From Vermamoeba vermiformis (taxonomy: Eukaryota; Tubulinea; Echinamoebida), in the NCBI GenBank assembly GCA_045837725.1, contig JBEWZL010000121.1:62001-126000 (forward strand): a stretch of DNA of 64,000 bases. Reading direction: 5' to 3'. Below the pieces are notes generated by a model. That model was not told where the DNA came from. It saw only the letters and a program-made list of their open reading frames with translations, and made no database searches. The translations under genes were made by a program, and so were the position numbers. Positions 21,615 to 33,487 of this stretch are shown here, one piece after another; the first letter of the stretch is position 1; every line of letters starts with the position of its first letter.

Positions 21615-24600
21615 ATGGGCCAGGTTAATCAACGGATCGACGCTTGGTTGAATCCAAATGACGCGGACAACGACAAAAATAAAGCGGTACATAGGAACCC
21701 GTATTAGATATTATAATACAATAAATTATATAGATAGATTTAATAGTACAATAGCTTAGGCAGTCTTAGACTGATTGAAAATGATTTTTATTTGAAAATT
21801 AATACAAATTGATCACTTTAGGACCCCTTCGACGTTATAAATCCACTGACACCTAATGGAATATTCCCGCCAGAAGTAGTAGAGCTAATTTTGAAATATT
21901 TGGGCGTCGATCCAAAATCTTTATTTTCCACGGCAATATCCTGCAAACTATGGCTTCAAACTGGCGGCTTATTCGTAAAAGTAAGATGAATTACTTATTA
22001 TAGGCTTTTTCTTACCATTACTGCAGGGTTTTCGTCGTTATAAACTCGATCCAAACACAGCGAATTTAAGAAACGAAGTTTTTCGACAACAAACCATAGA
22101 AAATAATATTAAAAATGGAATGTATGTATAATATGTATAGTATTAGCTATTATTAACACAATTTCAGATATTGGGCGAATGTGCTGGCTAAACCTTACTG
22201 GGTTCATAGAAGCACTACAATGTTCAATTTCGATTGGTCAATTTGGAAGAATTTAATCGCTATTAATGAAGAAAAGTCTATAAGAATGTACGTAAAGTTA
22301 ATATTGTTAACCGGATTAACAGAATATTGTCGCGCAACAAGATTTTTGTTGGCGAATTTTTCATTCCAACAACGAACATCGCAAATGCGAACGGGGACCA
22401 ACGGCGCCGCTGTGGGTTTTCAGGAGATTTATCTGCCGCGCCCCGTCCGCAGAGCAGATAAGGAGATAAATTATTTACATATATAAATATATCTACAGAA
22501 AAATCTACAAAGAGCAAGGAAACCCAAATAGGCGACCGCGTCACCTCCACGCTGGCGTGAATATACCAAGCCAAGATATGAGGACGATGGGGGGGGAACC
22601 GAACCCCCCAGGAACCACACGCACCCACGATAACAGCAGCAGTGCTAGTGTAAGATAAGCGATATATATGAATAGCAATATAAGAAAATAATTAAGATTG
22701 AATTAGTGAAGTCAGTCGGGCATCCGGGACCGCACTAGCGGCCGAGATACGACAGAATCTCCGTGAGATCTATACCGCGGTGCAGTCGGTGCCGCATCAA
22801 CGATGCTAAGAAGTTCGCAACTACAAAATTTTCGCACAAACAAAAAATCTTGTTGCGATTCGCAACAATAATTTCGTGGGAATTTGAATCCGGTTAACAA
22901 TATCGCACGTTTTGAGACACTTTTGTGAAAAAGTTCTGATCTGGATCGCGTACTTTGAACAGGTCTATGGGTCCAGAATATCTTTTCACGCGCGGAAAAA
23001 TTATCGATCTTGGCAGTGGCCGGCAAGAAGACGATGCGGATTGGGGAGTGCACGTAGTTGGTGGCGTACAAGTCGTGCTTAACAGGTCGAATTGGGGCTT
23101 TGACTGGTCCCGCTTCACGTGTTACATCGACAGAAAACGATCTGCAAATATCGGTACGACATTATTTTATATATTTTATTAATAAGCAAGACATTAGAAC
23201 CTGTTTTCTCTTCCCAGTCGGATCAGATCCAAGATAATTCGCTAATTTTTTCTGTACCATTTTTACGAAAATAATATTAACTCTAATGTATACCCAGTTA
23301 ACATTAATGCAGTGAGCAACATAAATATTCCGCGGGATATGAATGACAGCTACCACGCCTTACGAGTGCCCAGTCGCATCATCGCAGGACTGCACAATCT
23401 CGATGAATCTCCCACAGTGCTCCTCTACGATCGAGTTTACGCTCAAGTTGTTTCATTTGCGTAAGACTTCAGTTTATCAAATTTATTCGTTCTTCGCTAA
23501 TTTTCATGGCAGTATAATATCGTCATTTGACAAGAAAATTAATGCAATTTAATTTTTTATTAGGGGAAGCAAAGAAAATGACACGGCAAATAGTTTTTCA
23601 GTGGAATGTTATGACCTACTGACTGGCCAGATGCTTCATGAAATGAAAATCAATCAACTTGGCTCTGTTATCGGATACTTTGTACGCGATATGACTACGT
23701 TGTTTGGCAATATAACTAATGACGAATGTCCACAGAAACACTATGTGATTTGTTCTTCACCAACAGAAACAGTGTTCGTCGATTTGCGGAGCAAAAATAT
23801 TTCAACGAAATTTCCCGTTGGATCCGTCACCGAAGACACGTTTTGTATATGCGATCGGAAGGTACGCTTATACTATTATATTATATTAAATATTAATACT
23901 AATGGTTAATTACTCGATAGATCGCTTTTGCAAATGGTACTTTAGTGCTATTTTATGATTGGTCAACTGGTCGCCAAATTAGGAAATTAAATGTTGGTGG
24001 CCTGTTCGACGAATCAAAGTACAAAGAACAAAAGCGACCAATGAAGGTCGGTAGTTTAATCTTTGCGAAAATTTTTTAGTCGACCGTTCATGAACGCTAA
24101 TAATCAATTTTCTATTTTTAGATTCAAGGAATTGCATTCGATCGGTGGAAATTAGTTCTTGGAATTGGAGCGGATTTATCTGCGACGCGTGAAGATTATT
24201 TTTTACGGTTCCGTGAAGGCGACTCCGTGCCGACTTTTCTGGCCATATTTGACATGCACGATGACTTTAAATTGTTGCAAAGTATCCACGTGCCGAGTAC
24301 TTTTCGGGGCAATTGTCCGTTCAAAATTGCGTTGCCACCAAAAGGCTCCATAGTCGTTGAAAACAAGTAGGTCAACACTCTTTTATAAAAATATTCCGTT
24401 CTTAAGAATTAAAATTAATTTTTCACGCAGGGCACTAATCGAGTTTGATTTCAATCATCCATATTTGGCAAAACAAATTCCCGTTGCATTTTTCAACGCC
24501 GTAAGTAACTTACCATAAAATTTTCCATAATTATTTTTATGGTACCTTATAATCTAATCTCTTGTATTATAGAAAGATCTAGCGTTACAAGTCCACAAAG

Positions 24601-25327
24601 TTGATCCGAAGCAGCTGAGCGAATTCGTGCAAAAGAAACTTGGCTGTGACTTACCGATGGTTCAAAACGTTACGTATTTTGAACGAGATCCGCACATTGA
24701 ACACAAGTACGTATTACAGTACATCTTAAATACATATGTATCATAAATGTGTCGATCTTTTATTAGTATTATTTCGCGAACAGACACTGTGAAAAATATC
24801 AAAATATCCGTGAAAAAATTAGATCCGACAGGTCACGTTCATTTTTTAATTTTTCTTTAAGTTTAATCATCTAAACCATAATGAAATTTAATTGTTATTA
24901 TTTTATAGGAGTAGACAACGGAGCAAAATGTTACTTGAACACAGCAAAAACCCTTCGAACTGGAAATCAGTACGCATTACGTTTCTTTCCTCGAACAAAT
25001 CAAATCCAGACAGCGTTGCGTTCACTGAACTCGGAGAATTCAAGAAATATTACGAAAAATTGCCCGATGTCGTTTCGGTATTTGCGATAACTTCAAAAAT
25101 TCCTGGAACAACTGCCGACCCGCAAGTACGCCCTACATACAATACAATAATTATAATAATACTAATGATATTTTATGCAGGTTTGTAACCGACCAAAGTC
25201 TGTCCAGGGAAAATGCGTGCTGATCTTCGAACGGTTCAATGACGAGACTGGCCAATGGGATATTATCGAGCCGTTTGCACCGAAAGGCATTAATTTCAGC
25301 ACGCATGATGCGGAGGCAGGTATTTAA
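21615..25327 (+). CDS. F-box protein with propeller-like C-terminal half
   Basis: Probable SCF substrate receptor. It starts at the ATG at 21615 (MGQVNQRIDAW) with an acidic leader. The F-box lies in the second exon: IFPPEVVELILKYLGVDPKS then LFSTAISCKLWLQTGG. Later exons are strand-rich and propeller-like: WVHRSTTMFNFDWS, GVHVVGGVQVVLNRSNWGF, SFSVECYDLLTGQMLHEMKI, TVFVDLRSKNIS, ILVLFYDWSTGRQIRKL-like text near 23950 and KMLLEHSKNPSNWKSVRI. The end has VLIFERFNDETGQWDIIEP and a stop at 25325-25327. It is a close paralogue of the minus-strand gene at 39.3-41.6 kb: both have PNG(I/M)(F/Y)PPE before the F-box and a final FExFDxxxGxW block. One intron (22288-22962) is enlarged to 675 nt by an inserted element; the exons either side still join in frame. 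Confidence 0.8.
22305..22899. mobile_element. Non-autonomous inverted-repeat element (MITE-like) inside an intron
   Basis: A 595-bp block with imperfect terminal inverted repeats of about 70 bp. The left end starts TGTTAACCGGATT and the right end finishes AATCCGGTTAACA. The inner halves, CAACAAGATTTTTGTT and AACAAAAAATCTTGTTG, also match inverted. The outer flanks are ATAT on both sides (22301-22304 and 22900-22903), consistent with a TA or ATAT target duplication as made by Tc1/mariner-type transposons. The interior is visibly richer in G+C than the surrounding intron and has no coding ORF. It contains a perfect hairpin, G6-AACCGAA-C6 (22591-22609). The minus-strand loop reads GGTTCGGTTCC, close to a Pol III B box, though I see no paired A box. 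Confidence 0.65.
23220..23230. repeat. Intronic near-palindrome GGATCAGATCC
   Basis: Perfect copy in the F-box/propeller gene intron that follows the RKRSANI exon. Confidence 0.7.
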
Positions 25328-25551
25328 ATTTCCTAGGCCCAATCGTTAGACTGAAGATAAACGATTAAACTATCGTAGCATTAACAATGACCCTTATTGA
25401 TATTATCTTCAATTATCAAACAGAAACAGAGAACATTTGTCATAATTCATGAACGAATAATAGAGTAATAATAGAAACACAGGCTAAAAAGTCTGCGAAT
25501 TAGTAACTAAGTTTTTTAGTTCGGTTTTCTGAGCGAGTAACGAACTATTTA

Positions 25552-26750
25552 TTATAATACAATATTCGCTGCCTCACGAAGCTGATCCATGACAGTGAGC
25601 GCTCTCAGATACGATTCTTTGTACTGTTCACGGCCTATCACGAGTTCAAGCACGGAGTGAAAATCACCGTAGTGCAATCGCTCTTCTTCTTCTAGACTAA
25701 AGTTGTTATAATTCACTGCAATTATCTGTCAATATAATAATTAAGATCAGATTGGAGATTACTGGAGATTCTACGTCAATTTTCCGTAATTTCCAAATTA
25801 GGAAATTTAAATAAAAGTTCGGTTTAGGACTTACGTGCCAGTTCTTAGTCTCGCTATTGTACACCATAAATCTCTCACTAAAATATCTCATTTTTGCAGG
25901 TCTATATTCATTTTCAATAGGAGCTCTTCGAACGGCAAGTCCTCGTCTTGTTTGTGTTCGTGGATGCGGCACCGGTGGCTTTGGTGCCCGAACGACTTTT
26001 GATATTCTGATTGGTGGCTGCATCTCCACGCGAAATTTCACCGGAATTGTGGACTGACCAATCGCAATGAACTCTACGGCCACATGTTTCGTGTCAAAAT
26101 CGTCTTCTTGTCGTGGATCGGTAACTGCATCCGGATACATTTCTCTATTTTCCTCCTTGATAGTATCTAAATTATCATATTTAACTTCTTGACCGTCGTT
26201 ATCAATTTTGTAGAACGAGATCCGTGCCGGATTCAGATTTGGAAAGAGTAAAGGCTTAATTGGGGATACATGCACTTCATCGCCTAATTGTGATCGTAAT
26301 TTGTATCTAATTTTCCAAGAATATTCGTGCCAATAGTTAAACAGGACGAATCTTCTTGCACTTATGGGGATCGAGTCTGGGGTAAGACACATTAGATTTA
26401 AATTAGCCAAAATTAACTATAATACCTTCTAAAATCGCCAAAGTATTTTTCGGAGGGCTTTTGACTTGATCAATTTTCCACCGCTGAACGTAGAGACGCA
26501 TCCACTCAGAATCTGAAAAAAGATCTTGCACCGGCGTCGCAGAAATTATAAATAAAGCTAATTCTTTCGCTTCCGAATATCCAATAATTATTTTCAAAAT
26601 ATCTGTCGGCAATTCTACTATTTTTTGTTCCAGATCAAGTTGATCATCTGCCTTAAATCGTTTTAAATTGATTCTATCCTCATCCTGCTGTATACAAATT
26701 AATACGACGCTACAATTAGATTGAAAATCTTACTTGGTCTTCAAATCTTC
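25552..26750 (-). CDS. F-box-like protein with unknown C-terminal domain
   Basis: The start is the ATG at 26750 (MKRRFEDQ, nuclear-signal-like). The F-box-like segment is in exon 2: IVELPTDILKIIIGYSEAKE then LALFIISATPVQDLF and WMRLYVQRWKI. The third exon (25830-26410) has an uncommon domain with ARRFVLFNYWHEYSWKIRYK, LLFPNLNPARISFYKIDND, VAVEFIAIGQSTIPVKFRV and a proline-basic stretch PKPPVPHPRTQTRRGLAVRR. The last exon is helical (EEEERLHYGDFHSVLELVIG) and ends at the stop 25552-25554. I do not recognise the middle domain. The F-box is weaker than in the neighbouring genes but sits where expected. It lies between an F-box/propeller gene and the F-box-pseudokinase array. Confidence 0.7.
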
Positions 26751-26992
26751 TCTTCATGGTGTTCGTTCCAAACGAGTTAAACTTGAGGTTCGTCAAAATA
26801 CGTGTTCCTGAAAGGTCCTTCGTAAATGGGATATCAAAAGGGCAACATAAATATGACTTACATTGTTTACGTTCATTTTTCTTTGTAAAAACTCGTTCAA
26901 ATCGAGGATCCCTTTCATTGGAATTAAGACGAAATTTTTTTTTGAAATGCTTGCTCGACAAGCCAAAAATTCGGCAAATTAATTATTTTTTT

Positions 26993-28443
26993 TTATTTTT
27001 CATCATCGCTTTGAGAAATATCGTCAGTAGTAAAGATCGCATAAGCAGCTGTGAGCGGTGAAGTACTTGGTTCCGGATTCGTCAGCCACGGATGATTCAA
27101 CGCCTCTTCTAATGTCATTCTATCTTCTGGATTACGCTTTAATAGTCGCAAAATGAAATCTTTGGCCAGATCTGACAACTCGTTGTTCGGATCCTTGATC
27201 TCGTAACTTTGAAATTTTCTCATTTCGAACATTGCTCTCATCGGATGAATATCGTACAAGTATGTTCCAGTTAATAAGAACTTGGTCAATATGCCTTATT
27301 AATAATAATGTCAATTTCTCGCAAGATAATGGACTATTTCCAAAAAAGGAAATTGTACGTACCAAGCGAGAACAGATCCGAACTAACAGTCAACGTAGGA
27401 TTTTCATGGACTATATCCGGAGATAGCAAATGCCCAGGGTATATTATTGGCGCATATATTGCATACCAATTATGCATGTAGTTGGCGAGCTGCAAACAGA
27501 TCTAGATCCGAGATCCAAGTTAGATCCGAGTAAAAGCAATCAAAATATTAATAATAATATTCTTAAATATACCTTTCCATTTATAGATCGTTTCATGCCT
27601 AAATGAAGCGTGCCAAAACAAGTTACCAAGAATAAATTTCGTTCGTGCAAATATTTCATGGCGTGGATCACTTGCTGGATCAGCCGAACGATTAATTTTT
27701 CGTTATATTCTTCTGCTGGTATAGTACTGAAATAATCTAATAATGATTCATATTCATTATCGAATACCATGTAGAAATACTCTTCGTCTTCAAAATATTT
27801 TGTGGGTATTGCCAAATATGGACAATTGAACGTTACTATTTCGTTCATGAATTTACGAATGACCTCCATGGATTCCGCATAATAATGCTTGATTTTAGTT
27901 TGTACATAAAGGAAACTTAGATTCGCATCCACCTTAAAAAATCGTTACTGAAGAATTAAAAAATATAAATATTATATATTATTATATATTCGCACTTACT
28001 GAAGCTTTGTTAAATATGCCTATATATTTAGGTTCGCTGACTAAATATTTTTTGAGGTGTTCTATCGTTTGAACCAGATGCACCCCTCCACGAGTAAACA
28101 TTCGAAAATAATTGCCTAAAAATATTTTACTATGAGCCATGGTAAGATACTAAAGCAATCTTACCTTTAAAGTCCGCTACATAATTCTTTAACGTTGGCG
28201 GGATTTTTATTTCCCAATAAAATTCATTTCGAAGATTATTTAGCCATATCTTACATACAACACGACATCTAATAATTATTAGTAATTTTTACAACCAAAA
28301 TTTTAAAGATTAACTACTCACACAATCAGATCTGTTGGTGACAGATGTTGAACGACCAATAGTCTGAGCTCGTTTGGCCATCGATCATCACCAAAAAAAT
28401 CTAGCGCACTATTAGAATTTTTTTCGCTTTCGTGCTTCTCCAT
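26993..28443 (-). CDS. F-box-pseudokinase protein, copy 1 (open)
   Basis: N-terminal F-box (DDRWPNELRLLVVQHLSPTD, then CKIWLNNLRNEFYW) followed by a protein-kinase fold that lacks its catalysts. The N-lobe ends FEDEEYFYMVFDNEYESLLD. The catalytic-loop region reads KYLHERNLFLVTCFG, so HRDLKPxN is absent, and the DFG position reads LHLGMKR. The C-lobe is well kept: YPGHLLSPDIV in place of APE, SSDLFSLG for the SDVWSLG motif, then DLAKDFILRLLKRNPEDRM and EEALNHPWLTNPEP, which is CAMK-like. All exons join in frame from the ATG at 28443 to the stop at 26993-26995. It most likely acts as an SCF receptor with a pseudokinase as the substrate- or nucleotide-sensing part. First of four tandem copies. 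Confidence 0.8.
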
Positions 28444-28492
28444 TGTTGAGATTAAACAAAAACAGTATCGAAACTAAAAATCTGTGAAAACA

Positions 28493-28504
28493 TTACACGT
28501 GTCA
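28493..28504. repeat. Palindrome variant TTACACGTGTCA
   Basis: One mismatch from TGACACGTGTCA. It is one of the few copies outside an intron, 50 bp upstream of the copy-1 start codon. Confidence 0.6.
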
Positions 28505-28563
28505 AACCTAAATGCTCTTTGTAACGATAATAAATATAAAATCTTTGGGGACTGAATTATTCG

Positions 28564-29966
28564 TCATATTGAGCGACGAAACGGGTGTAAGCGGATCGAA
28601 GTGGTGGAAGTACTTTTTGGCTCTGGATTCGTCAGCCATGTATGATTCAACGCCTCTTCTAATGTCATTCTATCTTCTGGATTACGCTTCAATAATCGCA
28701 AAATGAAATCTTTGGCCAGATCTGACAGCTCGTTGTTGGGATCTTGGAACTCGTAATTTTCAAAGTTCCGTATTTTGTATAAAACTCGTCCAGGAAGACC
28801 ACTATATGGTGGCAAACCATTCAGTAGATAGAATACCAATGATCCTAAAGTAAAGATTGATCAGGAAAAGAGCTAAATGAATTTTCCTTTTACGGTAATT
28901 CGATCGCGTACCCAGCGTGAACAGATCCGATTTGAGATTAAGAGGGGATTTAGGACTTTTCAGTCTTTCAGGTGACACGTAAGGAATCAAGGAAGTTTGC
29001 GCGGCAATACTATACGTGTAATTGATGATCTGCAACTGGATCTGGATCAAGACAAGATTAGACAACACGCAAATTAAGAATGCTGCTTACATCACCATTA
29101 TGGTTCCGTTTGATACCAAAATCTACGCCACCAAAGTACGATATCAAACAGAAATTTCGTTCGTGCAAGTACTTGATCGCATGGATCAGCTGACGAACTA
29201 ATTTGACCACTAATTTCTCGCTGTATTCTTCTAGCGGTATACTTTTGATATACTTTTGCAGATCTTCAAACTGATTGTCAAAAACCAGGTAAAAATTCTC
29301 GTCGTCTTCGAAGTACTTTGTTGGAATTGCCAAATAAGGACAATCAAACTCCATTGCCTTGACAACAAATGCACGAATATCATTGAGATTATCCGCATTA
29401 TAATCCATCTTATTTGTTATTGTGTAGTGAAATCCCAGGTCCGTGTCGATCTGAAAAAATATTCAATAAAGACGATCTATTGACGCCTAATAAGATATCC
29501 TACATACCCTGCCTTGATATAATTCGATATATTGAACAAATTTCATGAATTGATCGTCGTCAAGCAAAAATTTTTCGAGATGGTCAACCGTTTGGATCAG
29601 ATGCACGCCTCCACGAACAAACAATCGGAAATTTATCCCTAAAAATATATTAATATTTAATTTTGTATAATTAGGCGTATTTTTACCATTGTAATCCAAA
29701 TTACAGTCCGATAAACTTGACGGGAATTTAATTTTCCAATATAATTCATTTTCAAGGCTATTTAGCCACAATTTACATACAACTCGGCACCTAATAATTA
29801 TAAATAATTAATAAAATTACAATTAGAAATTTTTGACGCACGTAAGCAGATCTTTTGGTGAGAGATAGTTTACAACTATGAGTTTAAGTTCATTCGGCCA
29901 TTGATCGCTGCCAAAAAAATTCAAAGCGCTAAATTCTTCATTTAGGTCGTCTATGGTGTTGTTCAT
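28564..29966 (-). CDS. F-box-pseudokinase protein, copy 2 (open, altered tail)
   Basis: Same plan as copy 1, starting at the ATG at 29966: F-box (SDQWPNELKLIVVNYLSPKD, CKLWLNSLENELYW), then LFVRGGVHLIQTVDHLEKF, an N-lobe, LHERNFCLISYFGGVDFGIK and a C-lobe (LIPYVSPERLKS, KSDLFTLG, DLAKDFILRLLKRNPEDRM, EEALNHTWLTNPEP). The HRD motif is gone. A VDFG-like string is present by position, but no metal-binding context surrounds it. The tail after NPEP is read in a different frame from the other copies: in the alternative frame it would give LRSAYTRFVAQYDE and a stop, homologous to the siblings' tails. A 1-base slip near the A-run at about 28615 probably changed the last 15 residues. Confidence 0.75.
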
Positions 29967-30068
29967 ATTGGAAAAATCAAAACAACAAAAACTACATCCG
30001 TTGTTTTGTTCTTGAGCATCGAAATAACATTATATTATGGACCTATAGTAAGCCTGAAGAACGTTTAT

Positions 30069-30491
30069 TCATTCGTCTTCGTCATCGGAAAAATCGTCAA
30101 ACTTGGCTGCGAGGTTAAAATAAGCAGTTCGAAGTGGCGTAGTTCCCGGATGTGGATTCGTCAGCCACGGATGATTCGATGCCTCTTCTAATGTCATTCT
30201 ATCTTCTGGTTTACGCTGAAGTAAGCGCTGAACAAAATCTTTGGCCAGATCTGAAACTTCATTTTCGGCGGCTTTAAAGTCGTAACCTTTAAATAGCCAC
30301 ATATAGCCCAAAAACCTTCTTAGATTTTCTTCCTGACACAAAGTGTGACCCTGAGAGCAGATAAAATGTCAAAGAACCTAAATAACAACTCGGTTAACAA
30401 GCAAGTTATAATAGCGGAATTTTCCTTTTATGGCAATTTCACAGCAAAAAATAAATCCCATCTTTTCCAAATTTTTATTTGGAAAATTTTA

Positions 30492-30522
<31 letters not shown>

Positions 30523-31669
30523 TGGGGGGGTATAAAAAAATATTTTTTTTTAAAAATTTTTTTCATTTACCTAGAGAAAACAGATCCGCTTGAAGAATAG
30601 GAGGGCCATTAACATTACTTGCTCTCTCTGGTGAGATGAAACGACACACATGGCTAGTTATCGTTCCGATGTTGACAGCACAACTGAGAACTTGCAACTG
30701 AATCTGGATTGAGGAGTAAGTAAGTTCGAAAAGACCGATATGGATACTACGACTAAAAAATTACTTACCTCACCGTCATAATTTCGTTTAATGCATAAAT
30801 CTACTCCACCAAGGGACGATATCAAACATAAATTTCGTTCGTGCAAGTACTTGATCGCGTGGATCAGCTGACGGACTAATTTGACCACTAATTTCTCGTT
30901 GTATTCTTCTACCGGTATTGAATTTAAATATACGCTAAGTTCTTGGAATTGATTGTCAAATACTATGTAGAAGCACTTTTCGTCTTCAAAATACTTTGTT
31001 GGCAGCACTAAATACGGACAGTCGAATTTCGTCGCCTCATTAACAAAGCCACGCACATCATCGTACGTCATTCATTGCAACGTACTCGATCTTCTTTGTC
31101 TTCGAATAAATAAAATCCTAAATCCGGATTGATCTGTTTTCAAAATTATTATCTCACGCTGGTGAACAAATTTCATCTATTACTAACCCGACTTGGATAT
31201 AAGTGAGCGGAACTAAGATATGCCAGCATAAGATCGTCATCGACTTGATATTTTTTGAGGTGTTCCAACGTTTGGAATCAGATGCACGCCACCACGAGTA
31301 AAAATTTGGTAATAATCGCCTAAAAATATATTAATAAGTCTTTATTCATATCAGCATTGAATATTACCTTTAAAGTCCGAAAAATAATCAGAAAAACTTG
31401 ACGGAATTTTACTCTTCCAATATAATTCATTGTTGAGGCTAAAACGCCATTTTTTGCATATAACACGACACCTAATTACAATTAGTAATTATTTGGATAA
31501 TATTTAAAGATAAAATACTCACACAATCAGATCTGTTGGTGACAGATGTTGAACGACCAATAGTCCGAGCTCGGTTGGCCATCGTTCATCGGTCAAAAAA
31601 ATCCAACGCGGTGTAACCTTGCGAATCTTCGCTAAAGCACTCTTTATAATCTCCTTCTCTCTTCTCCAT
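30069..31669 (-). pseudogene. F-box-pseudokinase, copy 3 (frameshifted)
   Basis: Homologous to copies 1, 2 and 4 along its whole length but not readable as one frame. It keeps MEKREGD..., a split F-box (RWPTELGLLVVQHLSPTD in a shifted frame), a shifted GVHLIP segment where siblings have GVHLIQT, the N-lobe (FDCPYLVLPTKYFEDE), LHERNLCLISSLGGVDL, an APE-like FISPERAS, ADLFSLG and a C-lobe (DLAKDFVQRLLQRKPEDRM, SNHPWLTNPHP). I count at least three frame slips: in the F-box, in GVHLIQT, and before TYDDVRGFV, where TGA interrupts. One intron carries a C7-T25-G7 run. It is probably a host pseudogene, unless unusual splicing restores it. Confidence 0.7.
30492..30530. repeat. C7-T25-G7 homopolymer block
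   Basis: Seven C, twenty-five T and seven G in direct succession, followed by A/T runs, in an intron of the copy-3 pseudogene. The C and G runs can pair to make a hairpin with a T loop. Long homopolymers also invite assembly error, so exact lengths are unsure. Confidence 0.8.
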
Positions 31670-31938
31670 AACCAGAACGAAAAATATAAAAAGATTCTCT
31701 AGCCGTGACACTGACAGCTGTCGTTTTCAGTGAATGGCTCCAGATATCGTTTTTATTGTCACCTACATACATAAAACTATGGTTTAAATTGTTATGTACA
31801 ACGAGGTTAGGCAACAAAGGGCGAAACAGGAGAATTAACATTGTAGTAAGCGTTGTTAAAATCTTCCGCTTTTAGTTGTCAAGTACTACTGAGCCTGCCG
31901 TCATATTTTCATTGTATAGATCTATATAACGATAGTCT

Positions 31939-33358
31939 TTAATTATCACTTTCAGCATTATCATCAATAGTGAAGTTTGCATAGGCAGTTTTGAGCGGGG
32001 AAGTACTTGGCTCCGGATTCGTCAGCCACGGATGATTCAATGCCTCTTCTAATGTCAGTCTATCTTCTGGATTACGCTTTAACAATCGCATAACGAAGTC
32101 TTTGGCCAGATCCGAGATTTCGTTGTGCGGATCCTTGATCTCGTAACTTTTAAAGTGCGCAATTGAAAACATTATTCTCATCGGATGCTCATCGTATAAA
32201 GGCGATCCAGTTAATAGGTACAACGTCAAAGAACCTATAAAATAAGATCATCAGCTCGTTGACACGACAGTTTTTTCCTTTTATGGAAATTTCGTTCAAC
32301 GCACGTACCAAGAGAGAACAAATCAGAGCTTGTTTTGACTGAACCATGTTCCACTACGCTTTCAGGAGCCATAAAATGGCATAGTGGCACTAACGAACTG
32401 GCATACAAATTCACCGTGTAGTTTATGAGCTTCAATTGGATCTTGACACGTGTCATTCAAAAAAGTTTTCAAAAACTAATAGTATATTTACTTACCTCTC
32501 CACTATATGTTCGTGTAATGCCCATGTCAGTTCCACCAAAACGAGTGATCAAACAGAAATTTCGTTCGTGCAAATACTGGATCGCATGGATCAGCTGACG
32601 AACTAATTTGACCACTAGTTTCTCGTTGTATTCTTCTACTTGATATACTTTTGATATACTTTTGCAGATCTTCAAACTGATTGTCAAATACCACGTAAAA
32701 ATTCTCGTTGTCTTCGAAGTACTTTGTTGGAATTGCCAAATAAGGACAATCAAGCTCCATTGCCTTGTTCATGAACTCTTTTAATTCTTCCGCGTTATTT
32801 CTGCCGTAAAAGCGCTTGTTGGTTTCTACGTAATGGAAACCGAGATCCGCGTCGATCTGAAAAAAACGTTGAATAACGTATCCTTGGCACAAAATATGTC
32901 GGCAATAATACATACATGCGCTATATTAATATACCAAACAGATCTAAAATATTGAGCGCCACTTTTCGGATATTTTTTCAGGTGTTTTAATGTTTGAATC
33001 AGATGCACTCCACCACGAGTAAATAATCGGAGATAATTGCCTAGAAAATATTATTACATTGTAATATATTAATTATATACGCAGCTCACCATCGAAATCG
33101 ACTAAGGAATTTAATAAATCTTTTGGAATTTTAATTTTCCAAAATATTTCATTTTGCATCGACTTCAGCCAGTTCTTACATACTACTCGAACACTTGAAT
33201 ATTATTGTTAATATATAAACTATTTTTGGAGCAAGAATCTCCGTTATTTACTCACGCCATCAAATCCAACGGCGACAGATGCTGCACGACTAATAGTCTT
33301 TAATTCATTTGGCCAACATATTATCGCCAAATATATTTAAAACAAATGAATCTGTCAT
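31939..33358 (-). pseudogene. F-box-pseudokinase, copy 4 (frameshifted)
   Basis: Begins with an ATG at 33358 (MTDSFVLNIFGDNM), then loses frame inside the F-box: WPNELK and LLVVQHLSPLDLMA lie in two other frames. The middle exons read well: CKNWLKSMQNEIFW, LFTRGGVHLIQTLKHLKKY and MELDCPYLAIPTKYFED. A further slip follows FEDLQKYIKSI, where a short CAAAAGTATAT duplication is visible at about 32650. Downstream, EEYNEKLVVKLVRQLIHA, LHERNFCLITRFGGTDMGI, HFMAPESV, SSDLFSLG and DLAKDFVMRLLKRNPEDRL are intact, and the stop is at 31939-31941. At least three frame disruptions make it a likely pseudogene. It is nearest to copy 2 in the kinase part. Confidence 0.7.
32444..32455. repeat. Intronic palindrome TGACACGTGTCA
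   Basis: Perfect copy in the copy-4 intron between the HERNF exon and the MAPES exon. No copy was seen at the matching place in copies 1-3. Confidence 0.85.
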
Positions 33359-33487
33359 TATGTGGTTCCTTTCCTTCGCTGAATAAAATGCAATGGAATT
33401 ACTTGCACGAAACAATACAGTAAATCCGAAAATAATTTACAACAAAAACTTCGAAAAATGTATTTATTGAGTGTTTAATATGGAATA

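Noticed and set aside
22560-22640. tRNA or SINE head in the inverted-repeat element
   Set aside because: The minus strand has GGTTCGGTTCC within a hairpin, like a T-arm, but no D-arm or A box could be placed. Terminal inverted repeats explain the element better.
28600-28650. VDFG in copy 2 as evidence of an active kinase
   Set aside because: GGVDFGIK in copy 2 (encoded near 29120) aligns with GGTDMGIT and GGVDLCIK in its siblings, so the string is a chance resemblance. The HRD catalytic aspartate and the preceding loop are absent.
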